Virus record (IMG/VR): IMGVR_UViG_3300006924_000150
Coordinates: 1-25,453 of that record
DNA from: a virus
Direction: 5' to 3' (one strand)
Length of the DNA: 25,453 nt
Under the pieces are notes generated by a model. The model did not search any database, was not told the origin of the DNA, and saw only the letters and a list, made by a program, of their open reading frames with translations. Positions 12,583 to 19,929 of the stretch are shown here, piece by piece. How positions within the stretch are numbered: the stretch's first letter is position 1; every line of letters begins with the position of its first letter. The translations under genes were made by a program, and so were the position numbers.

Positions 12583-12999
12583 ATGATGAGATATTTAATT
12601 ATTGTTTTATTGATGATAGCGACAAATGCATACGCAGATTCTAGTTCTTTGAACTTAGCACTGCCCAGTATGCCAGGTAACTATCAATCAGACAAGTTTA
12701 GAACTGGAGATTTAGATTGCTCTAATGCAATTGGATCTGCAACGAAGATGGAGATGGGCGTAACGGGTATTATATCAAGAGAGAATCAATCTCCGTTTGC
12801 TCAAGACCCAACAAGTTTCGGGGATAGCCCAAGAGACATAGGTGTATACGCAAGAATTACAATTCCGCTTGGTAAGAGAGTAAAGAATAGAATAAATTGT
12901 AATGAGTTGTATCAATTAGAACTTAGAAAAAAGAGACTCGAAGTAATGAAGCTTGAACGTGAATTGCTACAGATGCAGACGTTAGAATTCGAGAACTAG
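12583..12999 (+). CDS. Exported protein with C-terminal coiled coil, 138 aa
   Basis: Two consecutive ATGs (12583, 12586) after AGGTG; the second has better spacing. Signal peptide MRYLIIVLLMIATNAYA, then SSSLNLALPSMPGNYQSDKF, LDCSNAIGSATKMEMGVTG and GVYARITIPLGKR, and a C-terminal helix from INCNELYQLELRKKRLEV to the end, a clear heptad-like coiled coil (KRLEVMKLERELLQMQ). Two cysteines are placed before the first strand and before the helix. This design resembles a protein I associate with marine phages, function unknown. It may attach to the envelope or virion through the helix. Starts 7 nt after the previous stop. Confidence 0.8.
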   Translation: MMRYLIIVLLMIATNAYADSSSLNLALPSMPGNYQSDKFRTGDLDCSNAIGSATKMEMGVTGIISRENQSPFAQDPTSFGDSPRDIGVYARITIPLGKRVKNRINCNELYQLELRKKRLEVMKLERELLQMQTLEFEN

Positions 13000-13008
13000 A
13001 GGTAAGGA

Positions 13009-13626
13009 ATGGCTAATAAAGATTTAGGTGAAGGAATAGAGAACTTCGAAGAAGAAGTAGAGAACCTTAAAAACACAAAGATGAAACTCTTTGGCATTAC
13101 GATGACGCCAACTACAATCGGTGCGTTGTTTGCATTGCTCGGTACAATTGGTGGCGGTCTTTACGGAGGCTTTGAAGTCTACAAAGACTACATGGATATG
13201 AAAGAGATCATCCAGAACGTTGACACAGACGCTATAGAAGCACGTAACAACGTCATAGAGACTAAACTAGACGAAGCCATAGACTACACAAGAGACATTA
13301 AGGGCGACCTTAAAAATGATATCATCAAACTTGAAGCACAGATCGATAGATTGGAAGACAAGATAGATGAGTCAGAGGTGCGTATCAACTCAACAAAGAA
13401 AGAGATTGATATTACACTAAAAGAAATTAGAACAGAAATGAACACATTACAGAAAGATGTGACTTCTAGTATTAGAGAAGTAGAAAGTATTGTACGTGAA
13501 TCCGAAAAGGGTACACGTAAAGAAATGCGTGATTTGAGAACTAACCTTGAAACTGATATGGATACGCTTGAAAAAGATATGAAAGAAACTGTACAAGAAG
13601 CATTAGATAACCCATTAGCAGATTAA
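13009..13626 (+). CDS. Membrane-anchored long coiled-coil protein, 205 aa
   Basis: Begins MANKDLGEGIENFEEEVENL, followed by one transmembrane helix (about 35-56: TTIGALFALLGTIGGGLYGG) and then 140 residues of nearly continuous coiled coil (IVRESEKGTRKEMRDL, DTLEKDMKETVQEALDN). No signal peptide; an acidic N-terminus with the hydrophobic segment inside suggests an inner-membrane protein with a long rod. The layout fits a lysis or envelope-spanning accessory, or a virion-associated rod; nothing decides. GAGG lies six bases before the ATG. Confidence 0.82.
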   Translation: MANKDLGEGIENFEEEVENLKNTKMKLFGITMTPTTIGALFALLGTIGGGLYGGFEVYKDYMDMKEIIQNVDTDAIEARNNVIETKLDEAIDYTRDIKGDLKNDIIKLEAQIDRLEDKIDESEVRINSTKKEIDITLKEIRTEMNTLQKDVTSSIREVESIVRESEKGTRKEMRDLRTNLETDMDTLEKDMKETVQEALDNPLAD

Positions 13627-13635
13627 GGAGAAATT

Positions 13636-14367
13636 ATGATAGAAAACTCACACAAGATGGCGTTATGCGCCTCTATAGCATACCTAGACGAAGAAGAAGC
13701 ACGACCTAAGTTTCGTGAAATTGGTTTTAGAAAGCACGTATTCATTGAGCGAGATGGCGCTCAGTGTCATATAGTTTGGACTGGACAACAGATAGTACTA
13801 TGCTTTCGTGGAACAGAACCAGGTGAGTTCTCTGATATCAAAGCAGACTTAAATGCTATGCCTGATAAAGCAGACAACGGATCTGGTTGGGTACACAATG
13901 GCTTTCAAACAGAAGTAGATAAAATCTGGGAAGACATTATGAAGCATGTAGACTTAAAACTACATGAGAAGAAAACACTATTAATTTGTGGTCATTCACT
14001 AGGTGGTGCAATGGCGACAATCGCAACAAGTAGATTATGTGATAGAGTATCAGCACTCTTCACATATGGATCACCAAGAGCAGGAACAGGAAAATTTGTC
14101 AAATCTTTTAAACACATACCTCATTATCGTTTTGTTAATAACAATGACGTTGTACCTAAAGTACCCTTCGCTTTCCTCGGATATAGACACACCTGCAAAC
14201 CACAGTACATCAATTACTACGGAAATATTAGATCCGCTACATACTGGCAAAGAGTAAAAGATCAATGGCGTGGTCGTTGGAGAGCATTAAAGAAGGGCAT
14301 GCCTTTCGATGGCGCATACGATCATGGAATGGACCACTATTGTAAATACACTAAGGAGACAAAGTGA
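13636..14367 (+). CDS. Class 3 lipase (alpha/beta hydrolase)
   Basis: A 243-aa Lipase_3 family protein. The nucleophile elbow is GHSLGGA (119-125, Ser121); the acidic residue is in FVNNNDVVPKVP (Asp171); the histidine is in YRHTC (His185). FRGTE (58-62) and WVHNGF (85-90) are typical oxyanion and lid-region motifs of the family. The enzyme should hydrolyse acylglycerol or phospholipid ester bonds. There is no signal peptide, so it needs lysis, holins or virion packaging to reach its substrate. AAGGAG precedes the ATG. Its stop overlaps the GTG start of a cysteine protease gene. Likely acts on host membrane during lysis or entry; inferred. Confidence 0.93.
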   Translation: MIENSHKMALCASIAYLDEEEARPKFREIGFRKHVFIERDGAQCHIVWTGQQIVLCFRGTEPGEFSDIKADLNAMPDKADNGSGWVHNGFQTEVDKIWEDIMKHVDLKLHEKKTLLICGHSLGGAMATIATSRLCDRVSALFTYGSPRAGTGKFVKSFKHIPHYRFVNNNDVVPKVPFAFLGYRHTCKPQYINYYGNIRSATYWQRVKDQWRGRWRALKKGMPFDGAYDHGMDHYCKYTKETK

Positions 14368-14822
14368 CTAGAGAAGAACTAGTAACACGGGACAACATAG
14401 TATCAGACTTCACCAGTAAGTGGAAGTACAGATACGACAAAGAGCAATACGGCTCATCAGATGCTTGGGTCATCATACGTAGCGAAAGCGAAGAAGGCAA
14501 GTTCGAAGGTGACTGCGAAGACTACGCTTTATCACTATTATGGAGACTTTGCGATAAGAAAGACTGGAAGATGTGGTGGATGCTACTTACAAGACAAGCA
14601 GGCATTTGCTGTGTTGGATCATCAAAGACTAAGATCACTCACGCTGTATTAAGATACAAAGGCGACTATGTAGATAACTGGACTCGTAAGTTTGGTCCTA
14701 AGTCTGAGATAGAAAAGAATCATACTTTTCATTTTCTGTATGGGCATGGATTATTTCACTTCACTGTGATTAAAATGCTCACCAGTAAAATTGTAAGAGT
14801 AATAAAAGGTATAAAGAGATAG
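14364..14822 (+). CDS. Transglutaminase-like cysteine protease (BTLCP/C93)
   Basis: GTG start at 14364, overlapping the lipase stop, with AAGGAG before it. The 152-aa product carries GDCEDYALSLLW (49-60, Cys51), HAVLRY (93-98, His93) and VDNW (103-106, Asp104): the Cys-His-Asp triad of bacterial transglutaminase-like cysteine proteinases. Such enzymes cleave periplasmic proteins (for example LapG) or, in phages, act as morphogenesis or lysis proteases. The C-terminal part is basic (VRVIKGIKR) and contains a hydrophobic stretch, with no signal peptide. It sits between lipase and membrane proteins, so an envelope function is likely. Confidence 0.87.
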   Translation: MTREELVTRDNIVSDFTSKWKYRYDKEQYGSSDAWVIIRSESEEGKFEGDCEDYALSLLWRLCDKKDWKMWWMLLTRQAGICCVGSSKTKITHAVLRYKGDYVDNWTRKFGPKSEIEKNHTFHFLYGHGLFHFTVIKMLTSKIVRVIKGIKR

Positions 14823-14831
14823 GAGAACTAA

Positions 14832-15110
14832 ATGGATTTACTTAGCAGAATGATGGGCGATACACTGTGGATTTACACAGCAATCGCTGGATCAGTACTA
14901 GGTGCCGCATTTCTAGCGTACTTCAAAGATACACGTGCAGGACTATGGTGCTATGCCAAGTTAGATCAGACACTTGACTTTTTAGTAGAACGTTGGGGTT
15001 GGACTTGGTTTGAACAACCAACTGACGCATGGCGAAAGAAATATCCTTACGTAACCAAGAAGATTGATGAACTTGAGAAGCGTATCAAGGATCTAGAAGG
15101 GAATGGTTAG
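14832..15110 (+). CDS. Small membrane protein with C-terminal helix, 92 aa
   Basis: ATG at 14832 after AGGAGAACTAA. One transmembrane helix near residues 12-30 (LWIYTAIAGSVLGAAFLAYF), a Trp-rich middle (VERWGWTWFEQPTDAWRKKY), and a charged C-terminal coiled coil (KKIDELEKRIKDLEGN). The Trp-rich, basic part is suited to the membrane interface. Candidate holin or envelope-anchoring protein, but no family recognised. Part of the plus-strand cassette. Confidence 0.75.
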   Translation: MDLLSRMMGDTLWIYTAIAGSVLGAAFLAYFKDTRAGLWCYAKLDQTLDFLVERWGWTWFEQPTDAWRKKYPYVTKKIDELEKRIKDLEGNG

Positions 15111-15112
15111 TT

Positions 15113-15316
15113 ATGACGAATGGCAAAAAAGAATCCTCGATATTCGAGCCCGGATTGCCTATTTACGAAGTTGCATTGAAGGGTCAAAGCGATCCAATTA
15201 CACATCTGCGACACAACGAAGAACTTCATGTCGATCAACAGAGATGGAGAAATCGCCACAAGATGTGGGAAAGTCTGCAAGAAATAAAGAACTTGACAGC
15301 ATCAAAGCAAAGCTAA
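15113..15316 (+). CDS. Small hypothetical protein, 67 aa (frame uncertain)
   Basis: MTNGKKESSIFEPGLPIYEV begins the product, then LKGQSDPITHLRHNEELHVD and a Trp-rich segment RNRHKMWESLQE. ATG at 15113 has AAGGG 11 bases upstream. A second frame (15103-15330, MVSYDEWQKRILDIRARI) covers the same DNA and its stop overlaps the GTG of the next small gene (GTGA), so it could be the expressed one, or both could be. I favour the 15113 frame on ribosome-site spacing and residue composition, moderately. Function unknown. Confidence 0.55.
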   Translation: MTNGKKESSIFEPGLPIYEVALKGQSDPITHLRHNEELHVDQQRWRNRHKMWESLQEIKNLTASKQS

Positions 15317-15326
15317 GAAGAAAGTC

Positions 15327-15428
15327 GTGATAATCGAATACGAGAAAGTATCATACACAAAGAACTTTATATTAGTTTGTTCAATAGGGTTGAATATTGG
15401 TTTTATTATAGGACTATTATTCATATAA
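15327..15428 (+). CDS. Very small membrane protein, 33 aa
   Basis: GTG at 15327, overlapping the stop of the alternative frame by GTGA. Residues 12-32 (NFILVCSIGLNIGFIIGLLF) form one transmembrane helix after a short charged N-terminus (MIIEYEKVSYTK). Ends 13 nt before the next ATG. Small holin-like or regulatory peptides of this size are common in phage lysis cassettes; nothing more can be said. Ribosome site is weak. Confidence 0.5.
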   Translation: MIIEYEKVSYTKNFILVCSIGLNIGFIIGLLFI

Positions 15429-15441
15429 AAAGGAGAAATAA

Positions 15442-15603
15442 ATGAACTGGTTAAAAAATAGATTTACAGAAAGAACTTCACTAGACGGCGTAGTATTAAT
15501 CGGCGTTGGTCTTGTAATCATTCTCGCAGGTCCATTCGCTAAGATTGCCGCTTATGCCGCAATTGGATGGGGCGCTATTACACTGTTTAAAAAGGAAAAA
15601 TAA
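15442..15603 (+). CDS. Small membrane protein, 53 aa
   Basis: ATG at 15442 after AGGAGAAATAA. Starts MNWLKNRFTERTSLDGVVLI, with a hydrophobic segment through VVLIGVGLVIILAGPF and a second one through AKIAAYAAIGWGAITLF, then KKEK. Two short helices with a charged end match the layout of small phage membrane proteins near lysis genes. Its TAA directly abuts the ATG of the EF-hand protein. Function unknown; holin is possible. Confidence 0.72.
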   Translation: MNWLKNRFTERTSLDGVVLIGVGLVIILAGPFAKIAAYAAIGWGAITLFKKEK

Positions 15604-15954
15604 ATGGCTGGTAAGAAGTTAGAAGAAGGCACAACTACCATTGATTCAGAAGCGGCGGCACAGATCGATGCTAATGGCGATGGTCATATCTCAGCAGATG
15701 AGATGGCAATGCACTTAGAGTTTAAACGCAAGCGCCTTGAGGATGAAGATGCTCAACGTGACGCTATGCGTAAGATGACTTGGTTTGCTTTGTTTGGAAT
15801 GCTCTTGTATCCAGCGGGTATTGCTTTGACATCATGGCTAGGGCTAGATGAAGCATCAGGGTTGATTGGTGATATTGCACCGACTTACTTTGTTGCAATC
15901 TCTGCACTAGTATCAGTATTCTTTGGTGCTAACGCATACTCTGCAAACAAATAA
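15604..15954 (+). CDS. EF-hand membrane protein, 116 aa
   Basis: A single canonical EF-hand loop, DANGDGHISADE (22-33, with Asp22, Asn24, Asp26, His28 and Glu33), is followed by a charged helix (FKRKRLEDEDAQRDAMRK) and two transmembrane helices (about 59-77 and 92-110). Calcium binding is expected from the loop; a His at position 7 of the loop is tolerated because its backbone carbonyl binds. Membrane topology with the loop at the N-terminus suggests a Ca-responsive membrane protein, perhaps a holin or virion-associated protein. Last gene of the cassette; the terminator at 15978 follows. Confidence 0.82.
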   Translation: MAGKKLEEGTTTIDSEAAAQIDANGDGHISADEMAMHLEFKRKRLEDEDAQRDAMRKMTWFALFGMLLYPAGIALTSWLGLDEASGLIGDIAPTYFVAISALVSVFFGANAYSANK

Positions 15955-15977
15955 TAACACATAAAGAAAAAGATTAA

Positions 15978-15999
15978 GGGAGCTTCGGCTCCCTTTTTT
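15978..15999 (+). terminator. Strong intrinsic terminator, partly bidirectional
   Basis: GGGAGC-TTCG-GCTCCC followed by six T. Flanking AGATTAA (15971-15977) and TTAATCT (15998-16004) extend the symmetry, so the opposing transcript ending at 15998 may also terminate here. Confidence 0.95.
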
Positions 16000-16321
16000 A
16001 ATCTACGAATGGTTCGAAGTCGTAACCATTAGCAACTTGACAAGCCCACCCATTAGGAAATAGTGATACTAAAGACCAAGTACCTGAGTCTTGATTCACA
16101 GTAAATACGAATTCAGAATTTACGTATCTACCGCTTGCGTGTTGCTGTACTATCTTTCCATTGAATAGAACTGATTCATTAAATTGTTTCGCACTAGCCG
16201 CTAAGTCTTGAAGCGTATAGCATTTTTGTGCCGAAAAAAACGGTGGCACTTCATTATTCTCTTGCGCAGTACCTATGTTAGTTGTACACAGTACTGCAAT
16301 TACTGCTATCAAATATTTCAT
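15998..16321 (-). CDS. Exported protein of unknown function, 107 aa
   Basis: Signal peptide MKYLIAVIAVLCTTNIGTAQ, mature part starting ENNEVPPFFSAQKC. The two cysteines (near mature start and in GWACQVANG) and the strand sequence FVFTVNQDSGTWSLVSLFPN match a small secreted protein family I recall from T4-like cyanophages. No enzymatic motif. ATG at 16321 follows AAAGGAATATC. Placed 14 nt after the tail-fibre stop and therefore expressed with it from the late promoter at 19820. It may be a virion-surface or periplasmic accessory. Confidence 0.78.
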   Translation of the reverse strand: MKYLIAVIAVLCTTNIGTAQENNEVPPFFSAQKCYTLQDLAASAKQFNESVLFNGKIVQQHASGRYVNSEFVFTVNQDSGTWSLVSLFPNGWACQVANGYDFEPFVD

Positions 16322-16335
16322 GATATTCCTTTCTC

Positions 16336-19300
16336 TTAGTCGAAGTAAACTATATGAATTACTCCGTCATTACCTGCACCGCTTGAACCACCTATATTTG
16401 CTTCACGTGAAGAACGTGCGAATCCGCCTCCACCTGCTCCATAGAACCCGCCGCCACCAGCGGCATTAAATCCGTTAATAGTTTTTCCACCTGCACCACC
16501 GACACCAGTGATTACACCTAAATGACCGCCTTCAAAAGGAGAAGGAAGTGATTCCTGTCGAACTGCATACCCTTGGTACTCTCTGTAGTCAGGTTGTGCG
16601 GGTGAACCGCCATGTGTACCTATTAATAGACCTGGCTCATCTCCTGCTTGCCCACCTTGTATATTATACAGACCGCCTTCTGCGATGCCACCTGGGACTG
16701 TGATACTAACACCACCGTCGTTAACAACTTGAGCGTGTTTGCCACCTTCGCCACCGTAACCCTTTAGATCAATACCGTTTCCACTCACTATAGTATTTCC
16801 ACCATCAGTACCATTTTCAGCCAGAAAAGATTCACCTTGTGTTTGTAGGGCTCTAGCAGGACCACCGACACCAATAGAGCAAGTAAATGTCATTGAAGTT
16901 GTAACATCCGCAAACACTACTGCCATACCACCTGCTCCACCGCCCCATGCGGCATTCTGATTTTCAGTTCCATCTACTCTTACTAGTCTGCAAGCACCGC
17001 TTCCGCCAGCACCTAATGCTACGATTGCGGCTCTACCGCTTCTAATAGGAGTAAACGAAGTAGCGGGGTTAGTTCTTATGCTAAAGTTCCAATTCTGTTG
17101 GTAGGTATATCCAGTTTCAGAATCTCCCCTAATCAGTGTTACAGCTTCACCGCCAACGAATGCGGGGAACGTTGTAATATTCTGATTTATAGTATCTGGA
17201 TTAACTTCGGATGTGATAGTTACACCATTCAGCACAATGACTAGTGTTGAGTCCCCACCAGAGTTAACCACTTGATTAATTCTCCAATAGGTATCACTTT
17301 GATTATAGGTTGGAAGTGTAGTAGTAACATTCCTATTAATAGTTTGAGTATCTACTATGTCAGCAATTGAAGTTCCTTCTCGAAAGTTACCGTCTGTAGT
17401 ATCAAGAGTTAAAGTGTTCGATGGTTGTGGTTGATTGAAGGTCCAGTAAATTCTTATATTACCGTTTTCAGCACTACCACCTGCATTACCAAATGTAGAA
17501 ACACCAGTAGTTGATAATTCACTAAATCCTGCACCACCCCAATCTGAGTTACCACCCGGCAAGTTTCCATTACTTGCAGTTCCGTATTGTGGTCCTTCAG
17601 TAGTTCCACCTTCGCCACCTCTTAGTAATGTTGGTGAATTACTACCACTAGGTAACTGTAATACACTCTGCGCTGGTATATTTGTTAAGGCGATACCATT
17701 TACCACTGTACCAGATGAGTCTCTCCAGTAAAGTTGACCCTGCCCACCTGTGCCACCAATATTAAAAGCTGGTTCCTGCTGACTCGCAATATGTTGCGTG
17801 GTGCCTACTGATTTTGCGCCGCCTTGCGCAATAAAGTTTGTTAAAGTTCCAGCTGGAGTAAGCCTTACTAAAGTATCTCCACCATCAGTAATATTATCTG
17901 TTTCACCAGCACCAATAAGACCATAAAATCCACTTTGACCTGCGACACCAATTTCATAATTTACACTAGATGGGACTTCGCTACCCTTTACTGCGATTAG
18001 ATACGCACCACCTGCTCCACCAAAGGATTCGCCTCCAGCACTGTTGTTTCCTGCGCCTGCGCCAATTAGATAGAATACAACCCAGTCATCATCACCTATA
18101 GAAGAAGGTTTAGTCCAAGTGCTACCATCAATTAAAGTCTGATCAGGAAGGTTCCAGAATGGTACGGGTGGCACATCTCCTGTAACAGGAGCGGGATCAG
18201 GTCCGTAGATTGTGCCATTATCTGTTAGAGTAATTGTAGTACCAGTTGCTTGCGTAATAGGCTGTCCACCTGCTCCGCCAAACGAAGCGGCTTTACCCCA
18301 CGCTCCTCCACCAGTCGCACCGTTGCCTGCTGTATTTTCTACGTTTGTGCCACCAGGTGTATTGAATGTTGAAGATAGAATTCGCCCGCCACCTGCACCA
18401 GGTATATTTTGAGTAGTGTTACCTCCTTGACCACCGCAAGCATCACCAAAAGCACCTGCTTCTCCGATTCCACCAGGTGTGCCCCGATTTGGAAAATTAG
18501 GATTGTTTCCTGCGCCAGTGCCGCCTCCTGCTCCACCGCCACCAAGCGCACTAGCGCCACCGCCACCACCGCCAGCTATAAATCCTGTAGAGTTGTTAAT
18601 GATGCTTAGACTAGTAGGTCCACCAGATAGAATTTGTAAAGCTGGACCACCAGGATTACTATTACCATCTCCACCTTTACCAGCGATTTTTCCGTTGTTG
18701 ATTATAGTAACAGGTTGTGAAGACGGAAAGTCTCCGTCTATGATAAGCCCACCTTTAGTAGTATCATCTGAGTACAACCATATATCATTACCAGCATTAT
18801 CTTTTTCTCTGACTGTAACTGTAAGAGGAGTTGTTCCTGTCCATCCTTCTGCGACAGCCCAGTCGTATAAGTTTAACTCTTGATAAGTTTGATCGATTAT
18901 AAAAATCAGATTCTCACCTTGACCACGATAATCAGATAGACTTAGACCTGTGCTACCGTATGCAGGTATATTGTCTGTATTACCACCAGGTAGAATAAAA
19001 GAGTTTGGAATATTAGAATGCATACCAGCTTGACTGCTTGTAAGCATAGAAGGAACATTGTTATCGTCATTCCATAAACATAGGTAAGCATTTGCTGTTT
19101 CAGTACGTCTAACAAAATGTTCTAATTCACGTGGAGGTCCTAATGTAAATGACTTACCTCTAACCCAACCCCAAATATCCCAAGTACCCGTACCTGTTCT
19201 TGTTGGTATAATATTTTTTGTTTCTGTTGTCTCAACACCAGTTACTCTGTCTACTGTTGTTGTAGTAATACCAGCACTAGTGATAACCTCACCATCAGAA

Positions 19301-19785
19301 TTTGGTATAGTTGTAAGAAGGGTGTATTCGAAATTGTGTGCTATCGTAGGCATTGTGAAGACAAGAACCCAATTACCACTAGTGTTTTGATACCCTATTC
19401 GATACTTAGTTATGAGTTGTGCGCCGACAGCTATATTTTTGTATGGCGTTTTGGCATCACTGAATTGTCCACCAAAGCCTTGACTTCTATTAAGAATATC
19501 AAGCCCAGTATCTTCGTGTGCGTATATCGCCATACCTTCATCGACTTTATCACCATCTTCAGCAGATACAACCATACTAAAGAACTCAGGCTTTGCTTTA
19601 CCACGTACTAGATTCCCTGCTATTTCAGTTGAACCTGTGATATGACCAGACATATATCCGTTGCGTAAACCTTCTTCGAGGTTATTGACTGTTTGTACAC
19701 AAGTTATTTGAGCAGAACTTCTACCTGAGTAAAACTCAGTTCGCAAATCACCAATTGATATTGCTCCAGATGATGGTAGTGTCAT
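16336..19785 (-). CDS. Tail fibre / adhesin with glycine-rich modules, 1149 aa
   Basis: Starts MTLPSSGAISIGDLRTEFYS, a typical N-terminus of phage tail fibres and adhesins. Residues 1-365 include beta-rich segments such as TGTGTWDIWGWVRGKSFTLG. Then come three glycine-rich modules: about 365-505 (INNSTGFIAGGGGGG), 575-775 (GAGAGNNSAGGESFGGAGGA, ending ENGNIRIYW) and 920-1149 (GAGGSGACRLVRVDG, ending GNDGVIHIVYFD). Modules 2 and 3 share start and end patterns, indicating internal duplication. Polyglycine folds like these are used by distal receptor-binding proteins of T4-like phages. ATG has AGAAGG upstream and a perfect late octamer 35 nt away. Receptor is unknown. Confidence 0.9.
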   Translation of the reverse strand: MTLPSSGAISIGDLRTEFYSGRSSAQITCVQTVNNLEEGLRNGYMSGHITGSTEIAGNLVRGKAKPEFFSMVVSAEDGDKVDEGMAIYAHEDTGLDILNRSQGFGGQFSDAKTPYKNIAVGAQLITKYRIGYQNTSGNWVLVFTMPTIAHNFEYTLLTTIPNSDGEVITSAGITTTTVDRVTGVETTETKNIIPTRTGTGTWDIWGWVRGKSFTLGPPRELEHFVRRTETANAYLCLWNDDNNVPSMLTSSQAGMHSNIPNSFILPGGNTDNIPAYGSTGLSLSDYRGQGENLIFIIDQTYQELNLYDWAVAEGWTGTTPLTVTVREKDNAGNDIWLYSDDTTKGGLIIDGDFPSSQPVTIINNGKIAGKGGDGNSNPGGPALQILSGGPTSLSIINNSTGFIAGGGGGGASALGGGGAGGGTGAGNNPNFPNRGTPGGIGEAGAFGDACGGQGGNTTQNIPGAGGGRILSSTFNTPGGTNVENTAGNGATGGGAWGKAASFGGAGGQPITQATGTTITLTDNGTIYGPDPAPVTGDVPPVPFWNLPDQTLIDGSTWTKPSSIGDDDWVVFYLIGAGAGNNSAGGESFGGAGGAYLIAVKGSEVPSSVNYEIGVAGQSGFYGLIGAGETDNITDGGDTLVRLTPAGTLTNFIAQGGAKSVGTTQHIASQQEPAFNIGGTGGQGQLYWRDSSGTVVNGIALTNIPAQSVLQLPSGSNSPTLLRGGEGGTTEGPQYGTASNGNLPGGNSDWGGAGFSELSTTGVSTFGNAGGSAENGNIRIYWTFNQPQPSNTLTLDTTDGNFREGTSIADIVDTQTINRNVTTTLPTYNQSDTYWRINQVVNSGGDSTLVIVLNGVTITSEVNPDTINQNITTFPAFVGGEAVTLIRGDSETGYTYQQNWNFSIRTNPATSFTPIRSGRAAIVALGAGGSGACRLVRVDGTENQNAAWGGGAGGMAVVFADVTTSMTFTCSIGVGGPARALQTQGESFLAENGTDGGNTIVSGNGIDLKGYGGEGGKHAQVVNDGGVSITVPGGIAEGGLYNIQGGQAGDEPGLLIGTHGGSPAQPDYREYQGYAVRQESLPSPFEGGHLGVITGVGGAGGKTINGFNAAGGGGFYGAGGGGFARSSREANIGGSSGAGNDGVIHIVYFD

Positions 19786-19819
19786 GTGTTTAGACCTTCT
19801 TGGTAAATAGTTATATGTC

Positions 19820-19827
19820 TATTTATA
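19820..19827 (-). promoter_or_regulatory. T4-type late promoter for the tail fibre
   Basis: Exact TATAAATA on the minus strand, 35 nt upstream of the tail-fibre ATG. T4 late promoters consist of this octamer, recognised by the phage sigma factor gp55, so it fits expression of a structural gene. No sigma70 boxes are seen here. Confidence 0.8.
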
Positions 19828-19850
19828 TTAGAAGTGATACAGCCTTGCTG

Positions 19851-19926
19851 TGGTGCGCCTGATATGATTCGAACATATGACTTTCGGTTTCGTAGACCGA
19901 TACTCTATCCACTGAGTTACAGGCGC
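19851..19926 (-). tRNA. tRNA-Arg (ACG)
   Basis: Complete cloverleaf on the minus strand: acceptor GCGCCTG/CAGGCGC, D-loop ACTCAGTGGATAGAGT, anticodon stem TCGGT/ACCGA around CTACGAA (anticodon ACG), T-loop TTCGAAT. CCA is encoded (TGG at 19851-19853). The last tRNA of the operon. Confidence 0.96.
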
Positions 19927-19929
19927 AGA

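Noticed and set aside
18212-18883. Plus-strand frames rich in Pro and Ala opposite the tail fibre
   Set aside because: They are the complement of glycine-rich coding sequence (GGN read backwards gives Pro or Ala codons) and have no start signals.
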